Shown: positions 8,620 to 16,431 of the stretch, piece by piece
How positions within the stretch are numbered: the first letter of the stretch is position 1
How the letters are laid out: each line of letters opens with the position of its first letter
DNA from: Pelagibacterales bacterium SAG-MED29
GTDB lineage: Bacteria > Pseudomonadota > Alphaproteobacteria > Pelagibacterales > Pelagibacteraceae
Direction: 5' to 3'
Assembly (NCBI GenBank): GCA_014653815.1
Contig: JACWDZ010000005.1
Location: 1 to 54,197, forward strand
Length of the DNA stretch: 54,197 nucleotides
Notes under the pieces: model-generated
Databases searched by the model: none
Told to the model about the DNA's origin: nothing
Seen by the model: the letters and a program-made list of their open reading frames with translations, nothing else
Position numbers and translations under genes: made by a program

Positions 8620-9676
8620 AATTACTTTAAAAGACTTAAGCCATAGCTATTTAGAGAATCAAGATAGTAATGCTGACTGGGCTCTTAGAGAAGTTAATAT
8701 TGATTGGAAAGATGGTGGAGCATACGCGCTTTTAGGTCCATCAGGTTGTGGAAAGACAACTTTATTAAATATTGTTTCAGGTTTGTTAAAACCTACAAAA
8801 GGCAGCGTGTTGTTCGATGATAAAGATATAACAACATTTAATCCTGTTGAAAGAGATATTGCTCAAATATTTCAGTTTCCAGTTATTTATGACACTATGA
8901 CTGTTTATGACAACTTAGCATTTCCATTAAAAAATAGAGGTCTTTTAGAATCAGAAATAGCATCCAAAGTAAAAGAGATTGCTGAAATGCTTGAGCTAAC
9001 ATCAACTTTGAATAATAGAGCTTCAGGTTTAACAGCTGATGGTAAACAAAAAATTTCCTTAGGCAGAGGACTTGTTAGATCAGATGTAAATGTAATTATG
9101 TTTGATGAACCATTGACCGTTATAGATCCACATTTAAAATGGGTTTTAAGATCAAAATTAAAAGAATTACATCAAAAAATTAATCGTACGATGATTTATG
9201 TAACACACGATCAAACAGAAGCCTTAACTTTTGCTGATCAAGTTGTAGTAATGCATGAAGGACAAATTGTTCAAACTGGTACACCAGTTGAGCTTTTCGA
9301 AAAACCCAAACACACGTTTGTTGGACATTTTATCGGGTCACCTGGAATGAATATTCTTCCATGTGAAATAAAAAATGGTGAGGTTAATTTTAGTGGAAAA
9401 AAAATTCCAAGTCATAAGACTATAAAAAAATCAAACTTTAATAGAACTCAAATAGGTATAAGACCAGAGTTTATTAATTTTTCTAATAACGGAATCCCAG
9501 TTAAAATAAAAAGGGTAAGCAATACTGGAAGACATAAAATTATTGATACCGAAAGCAGTGGAGGAAATATAAAAATATTATCAAATTCTTCTACCGAAAT
9601 CCCAAGTGGAAGCGCTCATATAACTTTCAATCAAAAATATACTTATGTTTATGAAGATAATTGGATCATAGAATAA
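8612..9676 (+). CDS. glpT: ABC transporter ATPase, GlpT-like
   Basis: This is the second 354-residue ATPase of the glycerol importer. Walker A is GPSGCGKTT (about 43-51), Walker B VIMFDEP (about 161-167), and the H-loop VTHDQTEAL has its histidine. The ABC signature, however, reads LTADGKQK (about 139-146) instead of LSGGQ, so it is strongly degenerate. The C-terminal half resembles the regulatory domain of MalK-type ATPases. The last bases overlap the start of glpP (ATAATG). The defect complements that of GlpS, which argues for an obligate heterodimer and against a broken gene. The name is by gene order and is unrelated to the MFS antiporter also called GlpT. Confidence 0.88.
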   Translation: MAKITLKDLSHSYLENQDSNADWALREVNIDWKDGGAYALLGPSGCGKTTLLNIVSGLLKPTKGSVLFDDKDITTFNPVERDIAQIFQFPVIYDTMTVYDNLAFPLKNRGLLESEIASKVKEIAEMLELTSTLNNRASGLTADGKQKISLGRGLVRSDVNVIMFDEPLTVIDPHLKWVLRSKLKELHQKINRTMIYVTHDQTEALTFADQVVVMHEGQIVQTGTPVELFEKPKHTFVGHFIGSPGMNILPCEIKNGEVNFSGKKIPSHKTIKKSNFNRTQIGIRPEFINFSNNGIPVKIKRVSNTGRHKIIDTESSGGNIKILSNSSTEIPSGSAHITFNQKYTYVYEDNWIIE

Positions 9677-10542
9677 TGAATAAAACTATTAATCAAAAAG
9701 CTTGGTTTTTTGTAGTTCCTGTATTTATTCTTGTTGCATTTAATGCAGCTATTCCTTTAATGACTGTAGTTAATTACTCATTTCAAGAAACTTTTGGAAA
9801 CAATGTATTTGCATGGGAGGGTACTAGATGGTTTAAACAAATTTTATTATCAGAAAGATTCCACGCAGCACTTGGCAGACAATTTGCATTCACTTTTATT
9901 ATTCTTTTAATTCAGATTCCTTTAGGCATTGGTATTGCTTTAACTATGCCAAAAAAGGGTTGGGGAGTTCCAGTTTGTTTAATTTTAATGTCTATGCCAC
10001 TTTTAATTCCTTGGAATGTTGTTGGTGCAATGTGGAATATTTTTGCTTTACCTGACATTGGTTTTCTTGGTCATTCATTAAATGGAATGGGCTTTGATTA
10101 TAATTTTACTCAACAACCCGGAGATGCTTGGTTTACAACAATATTAATGGATGTTTGGCACTGGACTTCTTTAGTAGTACTTTTATCTTATGCAGGGCTT
10201 AATTCTATTCAGCCTGCATATTATCAAGCTGCAGAAATCGATGGAGCAAGCAGATGGGCTATCTTTAGATATATAGAACTACCTAAAATGAAAAAAGTTT
10301 TAACGTTGGCTATTTTATTGAGATTCATGGATAGTTTTATGATTTATACAGAGCCTTTTGTTTTAACCGGAGGCGGACCAGGTAATACTACAGCTTTCTT
10401 GTCGATAGACTTAGTAAAAATGGCTTTAGGACAATTTGATTTAGGTCCAGCCGCAGCAATGTCGTTAATTTATTTTTTCATTGTTCTATTAGTTTGTTGG
10501 GTATTTTATAATTTGATGATGAAAAATGAGGTGCAGTCATGA
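9676..10542 (+). CDS. glpP: ABC transporter permease, GlpP-like
   Basis: This 288-residue inner-membrane protein has about six hydrophobic helices. The binding-protein-dependent permease EAA loop appears as YYQAAEIDGASRWAIFRYIELP (about 176-197), which docks onto the ATPases. The extended N-terminal periplasmic loop and the TEPFVLTGGGPGNTT segment are typical of sugar/polyol MalF/UgpA-like permeases. The ATG at 9676 overlaps the preceding stop. A TTG start five codons earlier is less likely because translational coupling at ATAATG fits the operon. It forms the membrane pore with GlpQ. Confidence 0.9.
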   Translation: MNKTINQKAWFFVVPVFILVAFNAAIPLMTVVNYSFQETFGNNVFAWEGTRWFKQILLSERFHAALGRQFAFTFIILLIQIPLGIGIALTMPKKGWGVPVCLILMSMPLLIPWNVVGAMWNIFALPDIGFLGHSLNGMGFDYNFTQQPGDAWFTTILMDVWHWTSLVVLLSYAGLNSIQPAYYQAAEIDGASRWAIFRYIELPKMKKVLTLAILLRFMDSFMIYTEPFVLTGGGPGNTTAFLSIDLVKMALGQFDLGPAAAMSLIYFFIVLLVCWVFYNLMMKNEVQS

Positions 10543-11339
10543 AGAAATATAAGTGGTTAGTACCTACATTATATATAATTTTTTTAATGCTTCCGATTTA
10601 TTGGCTTATCAATATGTCGTTTAAGACAACTACAGAGATTATAAACACATACTCTTTGTGGCCACAGAAATTTACTACTGAAAATTATGTTAAAATTTTT
10701 ACGGATAGCACATGGTACATGGGTTATGTAAATTCGATTACTTATACCGTATTTAATACAGTTATTTCGGTTGCAGCTGCTTTACCTGCTGCTTATGCTT
10801 TCTCTAGATATAAATTTTTGGGAGACAAGCATTTATTCTTTTGGTTGTTAACTAATAGAATGGCTCCGCCCGCAGTTTTTGCGTTACCATTTTTTCAGTT
10901 TTATTCTTCTGTAAATTTATTTGATACTCACATTGCTGTTGCCTTATCACATTGCCTGTTTAATATTCCATTAGCTGTTTGGATTTTAGAAGGTTTTATG
11001 TCTGCTGTTCCAAAAGAATTAGATGAAACAGCCTATGTAGATGGATATTCATTTGGAAGATTCTTTTTCAAAATTTTTGTTCCAACAATCGCTGCAGGAA
11101 TAGGAATAACAATGTTTTTCTGTTTTATGTTTTCATGGGTTGAGTTATTGTTAGCCAAAACATTAACAGCTACAGAAGCAAAACCTATAGCAGCAACTAT
11201 GACAAGAACTGCTAGCACCTCAGGTTATGAATTAGGTTTGTTAGCTGCAGCAGGAACTTTAACAATTATACCTGGGGCAATTGTGATTTACTTTGTTAAA
11301 GATTATATTGCTAAAGGATTTGCGATGGGAAGAGTATGA
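10539..11339 (+). CDS. glpQ: ABC transporter permease, GlpQ-like
   Basis: This 266-residue MalG/UgpE-type permease has about six membrane helices. The N-terminus matches the family (LPIYWLINMSFKT near residues 18-30). The EAA loop reads ELDETAYVDGYSFGRFFFKIFVP (about 158-180). It overlaps glpP by four bases (ATGA) and the next gene by four bases, so it is tightly coupled. It is the second half of the glycerol pore. Here GlpQ means the permease of the rhizobial glycerol system, not the glycerophosphodiesterase of the same name. Confidence 0.9.
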   Translation: MKKYKWLVPTLYIIFLMLPIYWLINMSFKTTTEIINTYSLWPQKFTTENYVKIFTDSTWYMGYVNSITYTVFNTVISVAAALPAAYAFSRYKFLGDKHLFFWLLTNRMAPPAVFALPFFQFYSSVNLFDTHIAVALSHCLFNIPLAVWILEGFMSAVPKELDETAYVDGYSFGRFFFKIFVPTIAAGIGITMFFCFMFSWVELLLAKTLTATEAKPIAATMTRTASTSGYELGLLAAAGTLTIIPGAIVIYFVKDYIAKGFAMGRV

Positions 11340-11692
11340 TATTTACAAATTTACATGCAGATGCGTGGAAAAAAGTTGGAGAAACCAAAGAAAAAGGATT
11401 TTTTGATTTTGATTTATTTTCTTGGATGGCCTGGACTTGGCAAACTGCTGCTTTTTTCATTTTTATAGCATTATGTATAACCGTGATGCTTATTTGGGAA
11501 AAAAAGGTTCCAGGTGGATCTCCACGAAAAGGAATTTTAGGTTTAGACACGACAAGAGGAGACAGACTATTCATTTCACTATTAGGAAGTGCTTTCATAC
11601 ATTTATTTTGGTTAGCTCTTGTAGGAAGCATTCTATGGTTAGCAACAATTTTTTGCATTTTCTACGCCATAATTGTATTTAGATATGTTTAA
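11336..11692 (+). CDS. glpU: Small integral membrane protein, GlpU/DUF2160-like
   Basis: This 118-residue protein has two to three hydrophobic segments (about 30-52 and 78-116) and a conserved middle (PGGSPRKGILGLDTTRGDR). It resembles the DUF2160 proteins encoded with rhizobial-type glycerol ABC transporters as GlpU. It overlaps the glpQ stop (ATGA), so it belongs to the operon. Its molecular role is not known to me; an accessory membrane subunit is the simplest idea. The final Tyr-Val and short C-terminus look complete. Confidence 0.8.
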   Translation: MIFTNLHADAWKKVGETKEKGFFDFDLFSWMAWTWQTAAFFIFIALCITVMLIWEKKVPGGSPRKGILGLDTTRGDRLFISLLGSAFIHLFWLALVGSILWLATIFCIFYAIIVFRYV

Positions 11693-11709
11693 AATATCTT
11701 TTAATAAAA

Positions 11710-12993
11710 ATGTTTAAAAAGATATTAAATTTATTAGCTCAATCAACTTTAATATCTCTAGTATTAGCTTTAATATTCTATTTAATAATCGACGCTAATT
11801 TTTTAAATCTTAAAGTTAAAATTTACGAAAATTTTCCAAATATAGAGTTAAGGAAACATATTTTTAATAAAAGATCTAAAATAGAGCATTTTAAAAATGA
11901 TTATAATGTTAAATTTTTACCATACACGCAGTTCGAAAAATTAAGCTATATTAAAAAGAAAATTATCTTTGAAAATGATTTAATTTTAAAATCAAATCAT
12001 TCAAATAATTCAATTGCTTATAAAAGATATAACTCTTTTTTTATAGATTTTTTCGATGATAAACTTTTATTAACCGATCATTCTGGAAATATATATTATA
12101 TAGATAAATCTGAATTATTTTCAAACAAAAAAGAATTAAAAGCCAAAAATATAAAAAGTGATTTTAAAGCTACTAGAGTTTTTGATGCGTTTATATATTC
12201 AAATAAATTATTTGTTTCATACATTAGCGAAAAAGATGGATGTAATACTATAAATGTTAGTAATACAGAAGTTAATTTTAAGATGTTAGAATTTAAGAAC
12301 TTTTTTAATCCTGAGATTTGTAATAACTCTGGATCACCTGGAAAAATTCAATATTTTAAAAAAGGAGCAGAAGAAGGAATTTTATTAAGTACATCAGAAG
12401 GCATTCACGATAAACCAGGATTAAACACTCAGGACCCTAATTCACTTTTTGGAAAGATTTTATTTATTCCATTTGATAAAGAAAAAAATTTTGAAGTTTA
12501 TTCAATTGGACATCGAGTAATTCAAGGACTAAATGTAAATAATAATATAGTTATTTCATCAGAACATGGACCAAGAGGAGGAGATGAAATTAATAGAATA
12601 TTTTATAAAAAAAATTATGGATGGCCTGTTGTATCACTTGGTGAAAGATATGATTTTAAGTACGGAAATGATTTATTGACTTATAAAAAAGATCATAAAA
12701 AAAATAATTTCATAGACCCTTTATTTAGCTTTATACCCAGCATTGGAATATCGGAAATAATTAATCTTCCAAAAACATTCTCAATTTATTATGAAAATCA
12801 TTACTTAGCCTCTTCTTTAAATGGAAGAAGTCTTTATTTTATTAGATTTGATCAAGATTTTAAAAAAACAATCTCCACTGAAAAAGTTTATATAAGCAAC
12901 AGAATAAGAGATATGAAATTCTCTTTAGAAAATAATAGTATTGTATTAGCTTTAGAAGAGTTAGGTGAAATAGGAATTCTATCTAACAACTAA
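11710..12993 (+). CDS. Divergent PQQ-dependent sugar-dehydrogenase-like protein
   Basis: This 427-residue protein has one N-terminal hydrophobic helix (about 12-33) that probably anchors a periplasmic domain. The C-terminal half carries motifs of the soluble glucose/aldose dehydrogenase beta-propeller: GHRVIQGL, EHGPRGGDEIN and YGWP. The N-terminal half is poorly conserved and I cannot place the usual catalytic-histidine segment in it. The enzyme may therefore bind a different cofactor or be non-catalytic. It starts 17 bases after glpU, so it may ride on the glycerol operon mRNA. The substrate is unknown. Confidence 0.65.
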   Translation: MFKKILNLLAQSTLISLVLALIFYLIIDANFLNLKVKIYENFPNIELRKHIFNKRSKIEHFKNDYNVKFLPYTQFEKLSYIKKKIIFENDLILKSNHSNNSIAYKRYNSFFIDFFDDKLLLTDHSGNIYYIDKSELFSNKKELKAKNIKSDFKATRVFDAFIYSNKLFVSYISEKDGCNTINVSNTEVNFKMLEFKNFFNPEICNNSGSPGKIQYFKKGAEEGILLSTSEGIHDKPGLNTQDPNSLFGKILFIPFDKEKNFEVYSIGHRVIQGLNVNNNIVISSEHGPRGGDEINRIFYKKNYGWPVVSLGERYDFKYGNDLLTYKKDHKKNNFIDPLFSFIPSIGISEIINLPKTFSIYYENHYLASSLNGRSLYFIRFDQDFKKTISTEKVYISNRIRDMKFSLENNSIVLALEELGEIGILSNN

Positions 12994-13005
12994 GATAGAA
13001 TTTTT
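12975..13005. terminator. Terminator hairpin spanning two convergent stop codons
   Basis: A perfect 10-bp stem (AATTCTATCT / AGATAGAATT) with an 8-base loop is followed on the plus strand by T residues. The stop codon of the sugar-dehydrogenase-like gene (12991-12993) and that of the opposite aminotransferase gene (12990-12992) both lie within the hairpin's loop and stem. It can terminate plus-strand transcripts. In the minus direction the T-run is weaker, so bidirectional function is uncertain. Confidence 0.7.
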
Positions 13006-14117
13006 AACAAATTTTTAATTATATAATTAATTTCCTGATTTTTTATTCCTATACCTGAAGGTAAATAAAAACCATTTTTAGATAGATATTCTGAGTTAGG
13101 CATTTTTATATTTTTAAATAGTCCTAATTTCTTATATATTTTTTGTTTATTCATAGACAAAAAAAATGGCCTTGTACCAATTTTTTTTCTTAATAATTTT
13201 TTCATCATTTCTTTTTTACTAATTGCAATGTTATCTTTTAAGAGAACACCAAAAACCCAATAAATATTTTGAGCATATTTTGTACTATTTTTCTGTAATA
13301 TAATATTTTTATTAATCTTAAGACTTTTGTAATATAAATTACCAATTTCCCTTTTCCTTTTAATTATCCATTTAATATTCTTTAATTGGCCACAACCCAT
13401 TGCCGCTTGAAGATTTGACATTCTATAATTCCAGCTAATTTCACTGTGATTGAATCGATCGTAATAAGATTTAGAAAAAGATAAATTTCTGAACGATTTA
13501 CTTCTTTCAAAATATTTTTTTATATTTGTGCAAATCATACCTCCTTCACCGGTAGTAATATGTTTATTTGCGTAAAAACTAAAAGTGCTTATATCTCCAA
13601 AACTACCACAAATTTTATTATTGTATTTTAACCCAATAACTTCAGCTGTGTCTTCGATGATAATTATCTTTTTTTTTTTTGCAATTTTAAGAATTTTGTT
13701 CAGATCAACCGGCAAACCGTAAATATGAGTTATAATTATCGCTTTTGTTTTATTAGAAATCTTTTTAATAGTTTCATTAACATTCATATTCCAAGTATCC
13801 AAATCACAGTCTACTAGGACTGGTTTCAAATTATTCTTAATTACTGCGTTAGTTGTAGAAATTATAGAAAAGGCAGGAATTAAAACTTCAGAGCCTTTTT
13901 TTAAACCTAAACATTTTATTGCTATCTCTAGCGCTGCAGTGCCATTAGATACTGCTACTCCATATCTTTTTTTATTGAAATATGAAAATTCTTTTTCAAA
14001 CTTTCTTACAAAAGGGCCTTCAGAGGAAATCCAATTTGATTTTAAGGCTTGAGTTAAAAATTTTTTTTCATTTTTAAAAATTTTAGGAACATTTACTGGA
14101 ATAAATTTTTTTTTCAT
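12990..14117 (-). CDS. DegT/DnrJ/EryC1-type sugar aminotransferase
   Basis: This 375-residue PLP enzyme is of the type that makes amino sugars for surface glycans or acts on nucleotide-sugar ketones. Family features seen are the N-terminal NWISSEGPFVRKFEKEF, AVSNGTAALEIAIKCLG (cofactor-phosphate region), IEDTAEV and the internal aldimine lysine in STFSFYANKHITTGEGG. The C-terminal YLPSGIGIK is also family-like. The coding strand has a run of 12 A residues (13669-13680) encoding four lysines. Its start overlaps the upstream cupin gene stop by one base. It is convergent with the preceding gene and overlaps it by 4 bases. The exact sugar substrate is unknown. Confidence 0.88.
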   Translation of the reverse strand: MKKKFIPVNVPKIFKNEKKFLTQALKSNWISSEGPFVRKFEKEFSYFNKKRYGVAVSNGTAALEIAIKCLGLKKGSEVLIPAFSIISTTNAVIKNNLKPVLVDCDLDTWNMNVNETIKKISNKTKAIIITHIYGLPVDLNKILKIAKKKKIIIIEDTAEVIGLKYNNKICGSFGDISTFSFYANKHITTGEGGMICTNIKKYFERSKSFRNLSFSKSYYDRFNHSEISWNYRMSNLQAAMGCGQLKNIKWIIKRKREIGNLYYKSLKINKNIILQKNSTKYAQNIYWVFGVLLKDNIAISKKEMMKKLLRKKIGTRPFFLSMNKQKIYKKLGLFKNIKMPNSEYLSKNGFYLPSGIGIKNQEINYIIKNLLKILS

Positions 14118-14515
14118 TAAAATTTATTTTTATCTCTTTTAGGATAATATGGTCCTTGCTTAACTTCAATAAACTTACAGCCCTTCAACATTTTAAAACT
14201 ATGTCCGGCACTTAACAATACAACAATATCATTTTTATTTGCTATTTTACTAAAAAGATAAATCTTCTTATTATTAAAAAAATTAATCTTAATTTTTCCG
14301 CTTAGAATAATTAAAACCTCCGATGTTCCAGAAATTTTTCTTATATTCTTCTTGTGTAGATGAGGTTGAATCTCGTGACCTTTAGGGTGATTCATATAAG
14401 CCACTTGTTGTAAAAATTTAGATTTAGTAAAAAAATTAACTCCTCTTTTTTTTAAATAATCTGCTTTAATTATTAGTGCGATAGTCTTCTTTTTATATGT
14501 TATATTTTGAATCAT
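14117..14515 (-). CDS. Cupin-fold protein of a nucleotide-sugar cluster
   Basis: This 132-residue single-domain cupin has a metal-site motif PHLHKKN (two histidines), followed by EVLIILSGKIKINF and a second-half histidine in LSAGHSFKML. It ends in EVKQGPYYP, a pattern I associate with cupins next to DegT aminotransferases in glycan clusters. A sugar-isomerase or epimerase role is possible but unproven. The ATG at 14515 is preferred over an upstream start because it begins right after a 47-base divergent gap and gives a compact domain. It is translationally coupled to the aminotransferase gene (TAATG). Confidence 0.65.
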   Translation of the reverse strand: MIQNITYKKKTIALIIKADYLKKRGVNFFTKSKFLQQVAYMNHPKGHEIQPHLHKKNIRKISGTSEVLIILSGKIKINFFNNKKIYLFSKIANKNDIVVLLSAGHSFKMLKGCKFIEVKQGPYYPKRDKNKF

Positions 14516-14562
14516 ATAGATTAACAAAAATATTAATAACAATAGTTAAATATATAGTAAAT

Positions 14563-15303
14563 ATGAGTTTTAGCGTAATCTTACCTACTTTAAATGAAAA
14601 AGGTCATATTTTAAAATTAATTGAGCAGATTTCACATATTTTTAAAACTTACAAAAAAGAATATGAAATTATAGTTGTGGATGACAACTCAAATGATGGA
14701 ACTTTTGAAATTGTTAAAAATCATCAGATAGATAAATCTTATTTAAAAGTAATTTTAAGAACAAACAAAAAAAAAAATTTAGCAGAGTCTATTAACGAAG
14801 GTATCTTAGCTTCAAAATTTGAAAATATCATTTGGCTAGATGCTGATTTTCAGCATCCTCCTAAATATATAAAAAATTTCATTGAAAAATCTAAAAAATA
14901 CGACGCAATTATATCCTCTAGATTTTTAGATAAAAGCGAAAGGTATTTTAACAATGATAAATTTAAGAAACAAATAAATGAAAATCAGAGCTATCTTTAT
15001 AATAAACTTTGTCGCATTTTTTTGTTTAGAGACATTACAGATTATACTAGTGGTTATATTTGTGTAAAAAAAAAATTTTTTGAAAATTACAGTTTAAAAG
15101 GTTATTACGGTGATTATTTTGTAGATATGATAGTTAATTTAAAAAGGAAAAAAATTAATTTAATCGAAATTCCTTTTAAAGACGAAATAAGAGCTTCAGG
15201 GATTTCTAAAACAGTCGTAAAGGTTAATATAAAGTATATTTACATCTGCTTCAGATATTTTGTAACTTTAATAAATTCTTTCTTTAAATCAAAATTTAAT
15301 TAA
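14563..15303 (+). CDS. Family 2 glycosyltransferase, dolichol-phosphate-mannose-synthase-like
   Basis: The 246-residue protein starts at the ATG of MSFSVILPTLNEKGH, the standard opening of a GT2 GT-A domain. The nucleotide-sugar site VVDDNSNDGT (about 41-50) and the DxD-type WLDADFQHPP (about 88-97) are present. The C-terminus lacks the membrane helices of DPM-family proteins with an extra anchor. It would transfer a sugar, possibly mannose, to a lipid carrier. Longer upstream starts are unlikely, since they run into the divergent gap. It overlaps the convergent gmd gene by 8 bases. Confidence 0.85.
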   Translation: MSFSVILPTLNEKGHILKLIEQISHIFKTYKKEYEIIVVDDNSNDGTFEIVKNHQIDKSYLKVILRTNKKKNLAESINEGILASKFENIIWLDADFQHPPKYIKNFIEKSKKYDAIISSRFLDKSERYFNNDKFKKQINENQSYLYNKLCRIFLFRDITDYTSGYICVKKKFFENYSLKGYYGDYFVDMIVNLKRKKINLIEIPFKDEIRASGISKTVVKVNIKYIYICFRYFVTLINSFFKSKFN

Positions 15304-16348
15304 AATTAAGGTTTTTTAACTTATCAATATCACTTTCTACCATAGTTTTAACTAATTTTTTGAAAGATATTTTTGGTTTCCATTTTAATTCTTTTTTTGC
15401 TTTTGAAGAGTCTCCTTTTAATTCGTGAACTTCTGTTGGTCTAAAATAATACTTATCAATTTTAATTATTGTTCTTTTGGTTTTTTTATCGATTCCAATT
15501 TCTTTGACACCTTTTCCTTTCCAAATAACTTTAACATCAATACATTTATAGGCTTCATTAACAAAATCTTTAACAGACTTGCTTACTCCAGTAGAAATAA
15601 CATAATCTGATGGTTTTTTTTGTTGAAGCATCATCCACATTGTTTTTATATAATCGTCAGCTGCACCCCAATCTCTTTTTGCATTTAAATTACCTAAATA
15701 AAGTATTTCTTTATTTCCTAAAAAATAGTTAGCCACAGCTCTAGTAATTTTTCTTGTAACAAAAGTTGCTCCTCTTCTTTCACCTTCATGATTAAACAAA
15801 ATTCCATTTACTGCAAAAATATTATATGCCTTTCTGTAATTAATTACTGTCCAATAAGAAAAAAGTTTTGAAATAGCGTAAGGACTTGTAGGAGCAAAAG
15901 GTGTCTTTTCATTTTGAGGAATTTTAGTATTTCCAAATATTTCAGAAGTTGAGGCTTGATAAAATTTTATTTTTTTTTCTAATTTTAATATTCTTATAGC
16001 CTCAAGTAGTCTTAAGGTTCCTAATGCATCGGCATTAGCAGTGTATTCAGGAGTCTCAAAACTTGTTCTCACATGAGACTGGGCAGCTAAATTATAAATT
16101 TCATGAGGTTTGGTTTGCTGTATGATCCTAATTAAATTTGATGTATCTGTTAAATCTCCATAATATGGAAAGTAAGATTTGTTGAGAACATGTTTAGTGT
16201 ATAAATGATCGATCCTTTCTGTATTAAATGAAGATGATCTTCTTTTTATTCCGATAATCTTATAATTTTTCTTTAAAAGGAAATCAGCTAAAATTGATCC
16301 ATCTTGTCCAGTAATACCGGTGATTAAAGCAGTTTTTTTAAATTTCAT
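15296..16348 (-). CDS. gmd: GDP-mannose 4,6-dehydratase
   Basis: This 350-residue short-chain dehydrogenase/reductase converts GDP-mannose to GDP-4-keto-6-deoxymannose. The NAD(P) loop ITGITGQDGS (about 9-18), the KRRSSSFNTERIDHLY segment specific to Gmd, and the YxxxK catalytic pair in SPYAISK are visible. RDWGAADDYIKTMW and the C-terminal FRPTEVHEL are also Gmd-like. Length matches the family. It likely feeds GDP-6-deoxyhexose or GDP-perosamine-type precursors; the nearby DegT aminotransferase could act on its 4-keto product. GDP-mannose could come from the ManC-type enzyme encoded at 35871-37076. Confidence 0.93.
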   Translation of the reverse strand: MKFKKTALITGITGQDGSILADFLLKKNYKIIGIKRRSSSFNTERIDHLYTKHVLNKSYFPYYGDLTDTSNLIRIIQQTKPHEIYNLAAQSHVRTSFETPEYTANADALGTLRLLEAIRILKLEKKIKFYQASTSEIFGNTKIPQNEKTPFAPTSPYAISKLFSYWTVINYRKAYNIFAVNGILFNHEGERRGATFVTRKITRAVANYFLGNKEILYLGNLNAKRDWGAADDYIKTMWMMLQQKKPSDYVISTGVSKSVKDFVNEAYKCIDVKVIWKGKGVKEIGIDKKTKRTIIKIDKYYFRPTEVHELKGDSSKAKKELKWKPKISFKKLVKTMVESDIDKLKNLNFN

Positions 16349-16431
16349 TAAGAAATTAAATATATTAAAAAATTCATTATTTAAACAAATATTTTAATTA
16401 TAAAAGTAATTTATATTAATATACTGATAAA

